Shown: in pieces, positions 8,199-16,869 of the stretch | Layout of the letters: each line of letters starts with the position of its first letter | How positions within the stretch are numbered: position 1 is the stretch's first letter | Translations under genes and position numbers: made by a program | The notes under the pieces: generated by a model | Seen by the model: the letters and a program-made list of their open reading frames with translations, nothing else | Told to the model about the DNA's origin: nothing | The model's database searches: none | NCBI GenBank assembly: GCA_027058735.1 | Contig: JALURZ010000052.1 | Coordinates: forward strand, 1 to 37,877 | Direction of reading: 5' to 3' | Origin: Hyphomicrobiales bacterium | GTDB taxonomy: Bacteria; Pseudomonadota; Alphaproteobacteria; Rhizobiales; JALURZ01 | DNA length: 37,877 nucleotides

Positions 8199-8242
8199 GA
8201 GGCTTTGCATCTTTTCCCGGCGCGCGCGCATTGCAGCCCGGA

Positions 8243-8271
8243 TTGATGCGCCGCTTCCGGCGAACTATGCT
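8243..8271 (+). promoter_or_regulatory. Predicted sigma-70 type promoter of the XRE-cupin gene
   Basis: TTGATG (8243-8248), a 17-base spacer, then TATGCT (8266-8271), each box matching 4 of 6 consensus bases. Transcription would begin near 8278, about 35 bases before ATG 8313. Confidence 0.45.
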
Positions 8272-8312
8272 AGCATCGCGGTTCAGGCAAGACTTTCCAT
8301 GATCGGTCCGAT

Positions 8313-8921
8313 ATGGCGAAGGCGGGCAGCGGCAAAGCCGGCAAGGCGGAAGCAAAGCCCTATGCGGCGGGCCTTGGCAAGACCATCCAGAGGCTGCGTA
8401 AGGCCTACAAGATGTCGCTCGGCGATTTGTCGGAGCAGTCGGGGGTCGCGAAGTCGATTATTTCCCAAATCGAACGCAATGAAACCAATCCCACCCTGGG
8501 CACGGTGTGGCGTCTGACCGAAGCGCTGGATACCACCGTTGAGGACGTTTTGCGCACCGATACCCGGCCCGTATTTCTCGAACATGCGGGAAAGTCCGCC
8601 ACCCCCGTGCTGATGAGCGAGGATGGTCTTTGCCGGCTCACCATCATCGGGGCGCTCGATGTCGTGGGGTGGGTGCAATGGTATGACTTCCGCGCGAAGC
8701 CGGGCGGCAGGCTTGAATCCGAGCCGCATCAGATGGGCTCGAGCGAGCATCTCAGCGTCCTGAAAGGCGCACTGGAAGTCACTGTCGGTGGCGAAACCAG
8801 GCTCGTCAAGGCGGGCGAGACCCTGCGCTACCGCGCGGATCGCGATCACGTCATCGCCAATACCGGCAAGACAGAGGCCCACGCGACCATGGTTGTGGTG
8901 CTCAAGGTCACGGTGATGTAG
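8313..8921 (+). CDS. XRE-family regulator with C-terminal cupin
   Basis: 202 residues. An N-terminal basic tail (to about 18) is followed by a helix-turn-helix at about 20-78 (IQRLRKAYKMSLGDLSEQSG, then SIISQIERNETNPTLGTVWR), and a cupin barrel at about 115-200 (LSVLKGALEVTVGGETRLV, then GETLRYRADRDHVIANTG). This matches the PuuR/SutR-like class of one-domain sensors that bind a small ligand in the cupin and repress or activate nearby genes. The ligand and targets are unknown. PuuR-class proteins often control amine metabolism, and an amine oxidase gene lies 0.8 kb upstream, which is suggestive only. The gene ends 15 bases before the encoded CCA of the convergent tRNA-Ser. Confidence 0.88.
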   Translation: MAKAGSGKAGKAEAKPYAAGLGKTIQRLRKAYKMSLGDLSEQSGVAKSIISQIERNETNPTLGTVWRLTEALDTTVEDVLRTDTRPVFLEHAGKSATPVLMSEDGLCRLTIIGALDVVGWVQWYDFRAKPGGRLESEPHQMGSSEHLSVLKGALEVTVGGETRLVKAGETLRYRADRDHVIANTGKTEAHATMVVVLKVTVM

Positions 8922-8936
8922 CCGGTGCGACGGGGA

Positions 8937-9026
8937 TGGCGGATGGGGAGGGATTCGAACCCCCGAGACGCGCTAGCGCCTGCCGGTTTTCAAGACCGGT
9001 GCCTTCAACCACTCGGCCACCCATCC
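8937..9026 (-). tRNA. tRNA-Ser(UGA), CCA encoded
   Basis: On the minus strand the acceptor GGATGGG (9026-9020) pairs with CCCATCC (8947-8941). It is followed by discriminator G at 8940 and an encoded CCA at 8939-8937. The anticodon stem CCGGT/ACCGG encloses the loop CTTGAAA, giving anticodon UGA. A long variable arm is present, the T loop is TTCGAAT, and the discriminator G fits a serine tRNA. It decodes UCA and wobble UCN codons. It is transcribed in the same direction as the acyl-CoA ligase, 132 bases downstream of that gene's stop. Confidence 0.97.
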
Positions 9027-9158
9027 AGGACCCCGTGTCCACGCTCTCCCGCAGGCGGATCGCCGCCCGCGGACCTGACAATCACCGCTGACAAACGCCC
9101 CGGACGCGCCAATTGACGATTGCCGGCTCCGGCCCGCCAGAATCAAAGACGTGCCCGC

Positions 9159-10856
9159 TCAACCGCTTTCTTCGCGCAGTTCCTTCTTGGAAAGCTTGCC
9201 GATCAGCGTCTTTGGCAGTTCATCGCGGAATTCGATCTGATCGGGCACCTCGATCGGCGAGAGCAGGGTTTTCAAAAACCGCCTCAGTTCCTCCGCATCG
9301 AGGGTCTTGCCATCCTTGATCTTGACGAAGGCCTTGGGCGCCTCGCCCCGGTAGTCGTCGGGAACGCCGATGACCGTGACTTCCTCGACCGAGGGATGCT
9401 TGTAGATGGCATCTTCCACATGCCGCGGATAAACATTGTAGCCGGAGCAGATGATGATGTCCTTGAGGCGGTCGACGATGTAGAAAAACCCGTCCTCGTC
9501 CATGTAACCCACATCGCCGGTGCGGAAATACCCATCCGTGAACGCCGCCTTTGTCTCGCCCGGCTGTTTCCAGTAGCCCGACATGACCTGCGGCCCCTTG
9601 GCGCAGATTTCGCCGCTTTCACCAAGCGGCATCTCGCGGGTCGGCTTTTCAACATCGCGCACTGAAATATAGGTAGCGGGCAGGGGTTGTCCGATCGAAT
9701 TCTCCTTGACCACGCCGGACAGGGGATTGGCGGTAATGACCGGCGAGGTCTCGCTCAGGCCATAGCCTTCAATCAACTTGCAATCGGCGATCTTCTCAAA
9801 GCCGAGCCGCACATCGAGCGGCAACGGCGCGCCGCCCGAAATACAATGCTTCAGGCTGTTCATGTCTTCGGCTCTGGCGTCGGGACTGTTCATGATCGCG
9901 TTGAACAGGGTCGGAACGCCTGGAAAGATGGTCGGCCGGCGCGTCTTGATCAGTTTCAGCGCGTCTTTCAGTTCAAAGCGCGGCATCATGATGATTTCCG
10001 CACCCAGAAAGACGCCGAAATTCAGGATGCCCGTCATCGCGAAAACATGGAAGAACGGCAATACGGCGAGGATCTTTTCAGAACCCTCCTCGACTTGCGG
10101 AAACCAGGCGCGCACCTGCTGCACATTGATCGTCAGATTGGCATGGGACAACATGGCGCCCTTGGGCAGCCCGGTGGTGCCGCCGGTATATTGCAGCACC
10201 GCCAGGTCCTTGTCCGGGTTGATCCTGACCGGCCCGGGCGCGGAGACATTCGCGATCAGATCGGCGAGCGGGACAATGGATTGGCGGACCGGGGAGCGCG
10301 AAATATCGGCGATCTCCGAGCGTTTCAGCAAACCGAACAAAAACCCCTTGAGCGCCGGCAGTTCTTCCCTGAAGGGGCAGACAACCGCTTTCTTGATGGT
10401 GCCGTTTTCGATCAGGGGTTCGAGTTTCGAGAACAGCACCTTGAGATCCACCGTGACCACGATATCGGCTTCACTGTCGGAAATATTGAAGGACAGTTCA
10501 TCGGTGGAATAGAGCGGGTTGAGGTTGACGACCGTGCCGCCGGCCTTGAGCGTGCCGTAATAAAACATGACGAAGGCAACCGAATTGGGCAGCAGCAGAC
10601 CCACCTTCTTGCCTTTGCCGATGCCCAGGGACTGCAACCCGGCGGCAGCCTTGTCCACCAGCGCCCCAACCTCGCGATAGGTGCGCTCCCTGCCGAGGAA
10701 ATAACTGAAAGCATGGTCGCCATATTTCGCCACCGACCGGTCGAACATGGCGTTCACCGCCTCGCCCCTGAATGCCGCATCCCACTTGATGCCTTCGGGG
10801 TAGTTTTTCAGCCATTGCAGTTTCTTGCCGGCCGGCTTGGCTTTGCGCTTCGCCAT
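9159..10856 (-). CDS. fadD: Long-chain fatty acid-CoA ligase
   Basis: 565 residues, the normal FadD length. It is an AMP-forming ANL enzyme that activates a fatty acid with ATP and CoA. Motifs in order: the P-loop-like YTGGTTGLPKGAMLSH near residue 221, EGYGLSETSPV near 363, YFRTGDVGYMDEDG, the hinge IVDRLKDIIICSG, and a C-terminal Lys in ELPKTLIGKLSKKEL that would serve the adenylation step. A strong GGGAGGAG at 10865-10872 lies 8 bases before ATG 10856 on the minus strand. It probably feeds beta-oxidation or membrane lipid synthesis. The kinase gene stop lies 95 bases upstream on the same strand. Chain-length preference cannot be read. Confidence 0.88.
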   Translation of the reverse strand: MAKRKAKPAGKKLQWLKNYPEGIKWDAAFRGEAVNAMFDRSVAKYGDHAFSYFLGRERTYREVGALVDKAAAGLQSLGIGKGKKVGLLLPNSVAFVMFYYGTLKAGGTVVNLNPLYSTDELSFNISDSEADIVVTVDLKVLFSKLEPLIENGTIKKAVVCPFREELPALKGFLFGLLKRSEIADISRSPVRQSIVPLADLIANVSAPGPVRINPDKDLAVLQYTGGTTGLPKGAMLSHANLTINVQQVRAWFPQVEEGSEKILAVLPFFHVFAMTGILNFGVFLGAEIIMMPRFELKDALKLIKTRRPTIFPGVPTLFNAIMNSPDARAEDMNSLKHCISGGAPLPLDVRLGFEKIADCKLIEGYGLSETSPVITANPLSGVVKENSIGQPLPATYISVRDVEKPTREMPLGESGEICAKGPQVMSGYWKQPGETKAAFTDGYFRTGDVGYMDEDGFFYIVDRLKDIIICSGYNVYPRHVEDAIYKHPSVEEVTVIGVPDDYRGEAPKAFVKIKDGKTLDAEELRRFLKTLLSPIEVPDQIEFRDELPKTLIGKLSKKELREESG

Positions 10857-10864
10857 AATTCACG

Positions 10865-10872
10865 CTCCTCCC
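10865..10872 (-). promoter_or_regulatory. Strong ribosome binding site for the acyl-CoA ligase
   Basis: GGGAGGAG on the minus strand, 8 bases before ATG 10856. One of the best Shine-Dalgarno sites in the window. Confidence 0.75.
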
Positions 10873-10951
10873 TCTTCCAGCATCACCTTATCGTGCTGAA
10901 TTGTCGATGCCCGCCACCTTCGCGACGACCCGCGATGATCCCTCATATCGT

Positions 10952-12877
10952 CTAGGCGGCTCGTGCGGGCCTTTCCGCATGGCGCTTCTTGATTTTTCGC
11001 GGCAACTCGATCACGAACCGCGCGCCGCCTTTTTTGTGGCGGCCGCACAACCAGATATCGCCATTATGCCGCTCGATGATCCTCTTGCATAGGGTCAGCC
11101 CGATCCCGGTCCCGTATTTTGGCGTTGAATGGGCCAGTTGCTGGAACGGTTCGAAGATGCGCTCGCGGTATTCAGGGTCGATGCCGATGCCGTTGTCGGT
11201 TACCGATATTCGCCACGCCGTCTTGGTCTGCCTGGCTTCGATGACGACGACGGGCGGCGATTCGCCGCGATAACGCACCGCATTGGTCAGCAGGTTCTGA
11301 AACACCTGGCGCATCAGCCCCGGTACGATGGCGACTTCCGGCAGCCGCCGGATGACCAGCCTGGTGTTTGTTTCCTCAAGCAGCGGCTCGAGATTGCGGA
11401 TCGCATCGTCAAGGGGATCGCGCAGGTTGGAGCGCACAAGGGTGAAGTGCGACGTCTCGATCTTCGACACCTCCAGCAGATCATCGATCAACTGCCCCAT
11501 CCGCGCCGCGCCCGTCTCCGCAATGTCGATCATTTCCCGGCCCTCCGCGTCCAGCAGGTCACGATGTTCCTTGCGGATGACGGAGCAGGCCATTTCGATC
11601 TTGCGCAACGGCTCCTTGAGATCGTGCGAGGCGGCGAAGGCGAAGCGTTGCAGGTCCACATTGGAGCGTTTCAGCCCCCTGGCCTGATCCTCCAGCACCA
11701 GTTCGGCCTGCCGGCGCGGGGTGATATCGGTGACGAAGCTGTAGAAGCCGTATTTGCCGTTCACCCCGCGCTCGGTGTCTCTCACCTGGGTAACGCGGCG
11801 GTGAACCGTTTCTCCGCGGATGGTCAGGGTCCGGTCCGACGACATTTTGCCGGTCCGCTGCATGGTCCGGTAGTCCTCCCACATTTCCACCAGAATGGAG
11901 CGCGAAGGAATGATATCCGGCCATTGCTTGCCTTTCAGATCCTCTGGAGACTTTCCCAGAAAAACGGCATAGGCATCATTGCAGTATTCCAGACGGCGCC
12001 GGGCGTCGAATTTGGCGATCCCTTCGATCGCGTGACAAACCGCGTAGCGAAACGAGGCCAGCCTGGCAAACGGTTCCACCAGAAATTGCTGGCCCAAAAC
12101 CCAGAACAGGGCAAAGACGAGGATCGTGCTGGTGAACAGTCCGAACACGATCTCCCAGAGGACAATCTTTTGGCGCGAATACGCGCTCGCCGCATCGATC
12201 CGGTAGTTCAGCGTGAGATCGAATGCGCTCAGGTGACGGGTGAACGTCGCAGGCCGCGTCATGTCGGGCGCAGGCGAGGAAATGGTCACATCGTTGCTTG
12301 ACAGAGATATCTGGTGAGGGAGCGAGTTGATGCTGCCGCCAAAAATTTTCACAAGATCGCGGTCAAGGCGGATTTCGGCGATCAGAACGCCCCGGATCGC
12401 GCCGCCGCCGCGCACGGGCACCGCGATGACGATAAACCGGCGCGGCGAACCGGCATCGCCTGCGGCCCGCAGCCACACCGCGTAGGCGGCAGTCCCGCCC
12501 AACAGCTTCCTGAAATATGGCTGCGACACATCGAAACCGAGAATGCCGGGCGGATCGCTGTTATAGATAATCCGTCCCGCCCCGTCGGCCAGGATCAGTT
12601 TTTCGCGCGCGCCCAGCAACGAGACGTTGTCCAGAAAGCCGGCCAGCCCGTCGCGCGAACTGCGCCCCTGCACGACGCCGCGGGTGACCGCTGGCATTTT
12701 CGCAATGTTGTCGAGAACCTGCAGCCGGTCGCCGATGAACGACCCCAGCCTGTCGGCATGCGCCGCCAAAACCGATTGGAAGGCGTCGCGATGAATATTC
12801 GAAATCGCCTTGCCGCCGCGAACGCTGATAACCGTAAAGTTGACCGCCATCAGCACGGCGAAAAACATCATCACCAA
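10952..12877 (-). CDS. Membrane sensor histidine kinase with PAS, orphan; uncertain N-terminus
   Basis: 641 residues from the TTG at 12877. TM1 is about 2-18, a periplasmic Cache-like sensor about 20-235 (LILADGAGRIIYNSD), TM2 about 238-262, a PAS domain about 275-385, then a HisKA domain with His418 in ASHDLKEPL, and a HATPase with the N box NLLTNAV, DNGIGI and GTGIGL. It resembles the phytochrome-type kinase subgroup. No response regulator is adjacent, so the partner is unknown. The start is doubtful: in-frame GTG 12874 and ATG 12871 are alternatives, no Shine-Dalgarno is seen, and the frame continues upstream to a TGA with a plausible cytoplasmic leader (see findings). The domain call is firm. 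Confidence 0.85.
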   Translation of the reverse strand: MVMMFFAVLMAVNFTVISVRGGKAISNIHRDAFQSVLAAHADRLGSFIGDRLQVLDNIAKMPAVTRGVVQGRSSRDGLAGFLDNVSLLGAREKLILADGAGRIIYNSDPPGILGFDVSQPYFRKLLGGTAAYAVWLRAAGDAGSPRRFIVIAVPVRGGGAIRGVLIAEIRLDRDLVKIFGGSINSLPHQISLSSNDVTISSPAPDMTRPATFTRHLSAFDLTLNYRIDAASAYSRQKIVLWEIVFGLFTSTILVFALFWVLGQQFLVEPFARLASFRYAVCHAIEGIAKFDARRRLEYCNDAYAVFLGKSPEDLKGKQWPDIIPSRSILVEMWEDYRTMQRTGKMSSDRTLTIRGETVHRRVTQVRDTERGVNGKYGFYSFVTDITPRRQAELVLEDQARGLKRSNVDLQRFAFAASHDLKEPLRKIEMACSVIRKEHRDLLDAEGREMIDIAETGAARMGQLIDDLLEVSKIETSHFTLVRSNLRDPLDDAIRNLEPLLEETNTRLVIRRLPEVAIVPGLMRQVFQNLLTNAVRYRGESPPVVVIEARQTKTAWRISVTDNGIGIDPEYRERIFEPFQQLAHSTPKYGTGIGLTLCKRIIERHNGDIWLCGRHKKGGARFVIELPRKIKKRHAERPARAA

Positions 12878-13052
12878 TGCGATGAACCGACCGAATAGTG
12901 AGCGCTGCTGCCAGGAGATCGTGCGTAGTCTGGAGAAGATGGGGCATTCTCCCGAAGCGAATCAGCCGATTGCGCCAAGTATAGAGAATTCCAGCAGCGA
13001 TGTGTTGAATCCGGCCCGTTGCGCCGCGCGCCGCTGACCCGTTGGCCGTGGA

Positions 13053-14393
13053 TCAAAACGCCAGGCGGGGCGCCGGGGCGCCATCCGTCATTTCCAGGAC
13101 CTGTGTGATCAGCCGGTCACAATCCTTCACGCCCCCGTGGCGCATCAGGCTTCCGGCCTTGGCGAGAAGGGCGGCGCGATCAAGGGCGGCATCCGGGTCG
13201 CCAAGCGCATCGGCGCACCTGTGCTCCAGAATTTCGCCCGACCGGAACGTTACCCTCACGCCGCCCCCCCAATGACGCGGATAGGCGCGTTGCAGAGCCG
13301 GATCATGGGTGAGCGAAACCCGGGCTCTCAGGGGCTCCAGAGCCTTGATCATCGCGGGATCGAAGGCGGACAAATCGACCGGGCCGAGTGTCAGGGCCGC
13401 GGCGGCGCAATGCTGCAGGGAAAACCTGGCTTCGTAACCGCCTTGGGGGTGCGGCCGGTCACACAGATCCAGGGCCGCCTGATAGGTCCTGACCTCGATG
13501 CCGGCTATGGCATCGAGGGATTGCTCCGGTCCGTTCAGGCTGTCGCGTATGGACCCCGCGCAATCGATTGTGGGATGGGTATGGCGGCAGGACGGCCACG
13601 GTTTCAGCGATGTCTGATGCGCCTGCCAGCCATCGCCTGGCCTGGCGACGACGGCGCCGGGCGCGCCGTCGGGGCACATGGCCGCGAAAAAGCCCCGTTC
13701 ACCTTCAAAAATCCGTTCAGCCCCGGTAAAGCCGTGCGCCGCCAGTTGGGCCGCCACCAGGCCGGCTTCGGCGGCGCGCGCCGCGTGCAGGTGCTTCGTC
13801 ATGGCCCCGGTTTCGATGAATTCCCACAGCCCCGCGGACTGGGTGCCGGCATTGGCCAGGGCATGGGCCGTCTGCCGTGTGTCCAGGCCCAGCAGGTCCG
13901 CCGCGGCCATGGCCGAACCGAACGGACCGCAGGTCGCCGTGTTGTGCCAGATGCGATAATGCGCTGCTCCGACTGCCATGCCGACCCGGGTTGCCGCCTC
14001 AAAGCCCTTGAGGACGGCACCCAGAACCCTTTTGCCGTCGCGTCCAAGCCGCGCGTCGCGGGCGACCAGCGCCAGCACCGCAGGCACCACCGCGCAACCG
14101 GGATGCACGACCGACGCACGGTGCAGGTCATCCATCTCCAGAATATGGCACAGGCCGCCATACAGAAAGGCCAGACGCCCGGCATCGGGCCGGTTCGCCG
14201 CATCGGGGTTCTGCGCGGCGGCCCATTTGAGCAATACCCGGCCCGGGTCACTGTTCCGGCCGGCGATAATATTGGCGAGCGCGTCGAGCAGCAGCACCGC
14301 CGCGCATTCGAGATCGCCGCCGGTGACCGGCTTTTGCGAAATCAGAGCCGCCAGCCGCCGGGAAACCGGGATGTCACCGGGTCCGGTTTGCAT
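13053..14393 (-). CDS. MmgE/PrpD-family protein
   Basis: 446 residues from ATG 14393 (452 from ATG 14411). I chose the start nearest the conserved 'VSRRLAALI' opening; the frame runs open to 14471 but the extra residues look non-family. The family fold is seen in the N-terminal helical part with LLLDALANIIAG, the AFLYGGLCHILEMDD-type segment with HRASVVHPG, and the FGSAMAAADLLGLD segment. Members include 2-methylcitrate dehydratase PrpD and related dehydratases or isomerases of unknown substrate. No methylcitrate synthase or lyase gene is near, so a propionate role is unsupported. It is divergent from rlpA across a 251-base gap holding a large inverted repeat. Confidence 0.8.
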   Translation of the reverse strand: MQTGPGDIPVSRRLAALISQKPVTGGDLECAAVLLLDALANIIAGRNSDPGRVLLKWAAAQNPDAANRPDAGRLAFLYGGLCHILEMDDLHRASVVHPGCAVVPAVLALVARDARLGRDGKRVLGAVLKGFEAATRVGMAVGAAHYRIWHNTATCGPFGSAMAAADLLGLDTRQTAHALANAGTQSAGLWEFIETGAMTKHLHAARAAEAGLVAAQLAAHGFTGAERIFEGERGFFAAMCPDGAPGAVVARPGDGWQAHQTSLKPWPSCRHTHPTIDCAGSIRDSLNGPEQSLDAIAGIEVRTYQAALDLCDRPHPQGGYEARFSLQHCAAAALTLGPVDLSAFDPAMIKALEPLRARVSLTHDPALQRAYPRHWGGGVRVTFRSGEILEHRCADALGDPDAALDRAALLAKAGSLMRHGGVKDCDRLITQVLEMTDGAPAPRLAF

Positions 14394-14506
14394 TCTGTTC
14401 ACCATAACCATCCGCAGTTGCAGGCAAGGTTTGCACAGACGTGGAGCGTCAACAAATATTTTACCAGTCACGGTGCACAGTGCGCGCTCTGGTGTGTTTG
14501 TATTCC

Positions 14507-14541
14507 TGCGGCAGGCGGCGTTGCGTATTTCGCCTGCCGCA
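14507..14541. repeat. Perfect 11-bp inverted repeat, 13-nt spacer
   Basis: TGCGGCAGGCG at 14507-14517 and CGCCTGCCGCA at 14531-14541, in the divergent mmgE-rlpA gap. No T-tract follows in either direction, so it is probably not an intrinsic terminator. It could be an operator for a dimeric regulator or a stable leader hairpin for the rlpA transcript. Confidence 0.65.
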
Positions 14542-14644
14542 CCACGTTTCCGGCATCGCCCGGGGCGGGTGAGTGTAGCGAGTTATGCAATCAACAGCGC
14601 ACGGTTGCCACAGCGCCGGCCCTGACCCGCAGGGCCGGGTCTGC

Positions 14645-15544
14645 ATGCCGGCAAACAGCAAAATCGCCGTCTCGGCGCTGATGGCCGCGGTGCTGGCGCT
14701 GGCGGGATGCAGCTCAAAACCGACCGGCACGGGAAGCCCGCGCTATGACAAAGCCGGTCCGTTGCCCATCGGCGGCGGTGTCTACAAGGTGGGCAAGCCC
14801 TATCAGATCGCCGGCAACTGGTACTATCCCAAAGAAGAGCCCGATTACGACAGGACCGGCATTGCCTCCTGGTACGGTCCCAAATTTCATCGCCGCCAGA
14901 CCGCCAATGGCGAATGGTTCGACATGAACCGGCTGACCGCCGCTCATCCCACGCTTCCCTTGCCCTCCTATGCCCGGGTCACGAATCTGCGCAACGGACG
15001 CAGCCTGATCGTGCGGGTCAACGATCGCGGTCCATATGCCCGCAACCGCATTATCGACCTGTCGAAACGCAGCGCCTCGCTGCTGGGATTCATTGGAACG
15101 GGAACCACCCGGGTTCGCGTGCGCTATCTCTCGCCAGCGCCGCTGAACGGGGACGATCCGGCGGTCATGGCGCAAAACAGGCAGTTGATCCGCATGGCCG
15201 GCGGCGCATCGGCGCCCCTGACGACCGCAACCACGCGGCGCAAGGGCGACCGTCTCACGATTGCGCCGATCGCGGCCATGCCGGCCGCGCCCGGCCGCCG
15301 GCCGGGCGCCGGGCAACGCTATTTTGTTCAGGTCGCGGCTTTTTCGCGCCTCGACAACGCACAGATCGCGCAAAACCGCCTCACCGATATCGGCGTGACC
15401 CGCATCATTCCCGCGCAGGTCGCCGGCCGGACTTTCCATCGCGTGCGGCTCGGTCCGTTTCGCTCCGGGCAGGAAGCAGACCAGGTCCGCAGCCGGACCG
15501 TCACCGCCGGCTTTTCGGGCGCCCGCCTTGTCAAAACAGAATAA
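14645..15544 (+). CDS. rlpA: RlpA-family septal lytic transglycosylase, lipoprotein
   Basis: 299 residues from ATG 14645. Residues 1-21 are a lipoprotein signal with lipobox LALAGC and Cys22; this decides the start over an in-frame codon at 14585 that would bury the signal. The RlpA double-psi barrel spans about 72-160 (IASWYGPKFH, TANGEWFD, VNDRGPY), with His101 and Asp127 in the positions of the catalytic pair. A SPOR domain covers about 222-297 (YFVQVAAFS, FHRVRLGPF) and targets denuded glycan at the septum. RlpA cleaves peptidoglycan strands lacking stem peptides. It stands first in the plus-strand housekeeping run and just before the D,D-carboxypeptidase gene, which supplies the cell-wall context. 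Confidence 0.92.
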   Translation: MPANSKIAVSALMAAVLALAGCSSKPTGTGSPRYDKAGPLPIGGGVYKVGKPYQIAGNWYYPKEEPDYDRTGIASWYGPKFHRRQTANGEWFDMNRLTAAHPTLPLPSYARVTNLRNGRSLIVRVNDRGPYARNRIIDLSKRSASLLGFIGTGTTRVRVRYLSPAPLNGDDPAVMAQNRQLIRMAGGASAPLTTATTRRKGDRLTIAPIAAMPAAPGRRPGAGQRYFVQVAAFSRLDNAQIAQNRLTDIGVTRIIPAQVAGRTFHRVRLGPFRSGQEADQVRSRTVTAGFSGARLVKTE

Positions 15545-15673
15545 TTCACCGAAAAACCCGCATGCTCCCGCAACCCGGTTGATTTTTGCTCGCCGCGACC
15601 GCTAAGCTGGCGGTTCGCCAGGCAACGGATATTGCGACAGCGGCGCCAGACCGGCGCTATGTGGGGTGAGTCG

Positions 15674-16864
15674 ATGAACAACCGTCCAATGTCACCGCGG
15701 CGCGGGCATGATCTCTCGCCCGGCGCGATTGCGATGAGCATCCGCCGGTGTGTCCTGGCCTTGCTCGTTGTGGCGGGATTTGCCGCATCGGCCAGCGCCG
15801 CTGTCCTGAAAACGAGCGCACCCTACGCCATTGTCATGCACGCGAACAGCGGCGCCATTCTGCTTGAGAAGAACGCCGATGAACTGATGCAGCCGGCAAG
15901 CCTGAGCAAGCTGATGACCATGGTCATGGTATTCGAGGCGCTCAAGCGCGGCGAACTGTCGATGGACGAGGAACTGTTCATTTCAGAAAAGGCCTGGCGG
16001 CGCGGCGGTTCGCGCATGTTTGCGATAGTGGGAACGAAAGTCCCGGTCAGGGATCTCATTCAGGGGGTGATCGTGCAGTCCGCCAACGATGCGTGCATCG
16101 CCTTTGCCGAGGCGCTGAGCGGATCGGAAGAAGCGTTCGCGGCGGATATGACCGAGCGGGCGCGCGAACTGGGACTGACAAAGTCCACCTTCCTCAATTC
16201 GACAGGCTGGCCTGATCCGGGTCATCTCGTGACGGCCCGCGAACTGGCGCTGATCGCGCGCCGGCTGATCTATGAATTCGGGGACTATTACAAATATTAT
16301 TCGCAGCGCGAATTCACCTGGAACAAGATCAAGCAGCTTAACCGGAACCCCCTGTTGCGCCTGGACATTGGCGTTGACGGCCTGAAAACCGGCTATACGG
16401 AAGAATCGGGATATGGCCTGGTGGCCTCGGCGCAGCGCAACGGCCAGCGGATCATCATCGTCATCAACGGACTGAAAACCCGGAAAGAGCGGGCCGAGGA
16501 GGGACGCAAACTGATCCAGTGGGCGTTTGGCACGTTCAAGCCCTACCGGCTGTTCGAGGACGGTGTTGCGGTCGGCGAGGCGGCCGTGTGGGGCGGGGAG
16601 AAAGCCTATGTGCCGCTCAAGGCGCGCAAGGATGTCACCGTTTTGATGACACGGGCCGCGCGGCGGAAAATGAGTGCTGAAATCGTCTATACCGGACCGG
16701 TGCGCGCACCCATAGTCGAGGGCCAGCAGATTGCTGAATTGCGGATCAGGTCGATTGACAATTTCAAAGCCACGATCCCGCTTTATGCGGCACAGGACAT
16801 GCCTGAGGGAGGGCTGCTGACCCGCGGGCTCAATGCGCTGAAGTTCATGCTCCTGGGCGGCTGA
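15674..16864 (+). CDS. dacF: D-alanyl-D-alanine carboxypeptidase (PBP5/6 type)
   Basis: 396 residues from ATG 15674, chosen for the GGGGTGAG just before it; in-frame alternatives are 15632 and 15734. A signal peptide ends at ASA before AVL, so the enzyme is periplasmic. The serine acyl-enzyme motifs are all present: SLSK with Ser76 and Lys79, SAN with Ser136 and Asn138, and KTG beginning at Lys238. The C-terminal domain is followed by an amphipathic tail (ending RGLNALKFMLLGG) that anchors to the inner membrane. It removes the terminal D-Ala from peptidoglycan stem peptides. tmk starts 5 bases after its stop, so these genes form one operon. The name dacF or dacC is conventional. Confidence 0.9.
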   Translation: MNNRPMSPRRGHDLSPGAIAMSIRRCVLALLVVAGFAASASAAVLKTSAPYAIVMHANSGAILLEKNADELMQPASLSKLMTMVMVFEALKRGELSMDEELFISEKAWRRGGSRMFAIVGTKVPVRDLIQGVIVQSANDACIAFAEALSGSEEAFAADMTERARELGLTKSTFLNSTGWPDPGHLVTARELALIARRLIYEFGDYYKYYSQREFTWNKIKQLNRNPLLRLDIGVDGLKTGYTEESGYGLVASAQRNGQRIIIVINGLKTRKERAEEGRKLIQWAFGTFKPYRLFEDGVAVGEAAVWGGEKAYVPLKARKDVTVLMTRAARRKMSAEIVYTGPVRAPIVEGQQIAELRIRSIDNFKATIPLYAAQDMPEGGLLTRGLNALKFMLLGG

Positions 16865-16869
16865 AGGCT

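Noticed and set aside
8937..9026. tRNA-Ser as an integration (att) site
   Set aside because: No integrase gene, no partial tRNA duplicate and no change in gene style on either side.
15572..15592. CAAC-CCG-GTTG followed by a T run after rlpA as a terminator
   Set aside because: Only a 4-bp stem; too weak, and the downstream gene is likely part of the same functional group.
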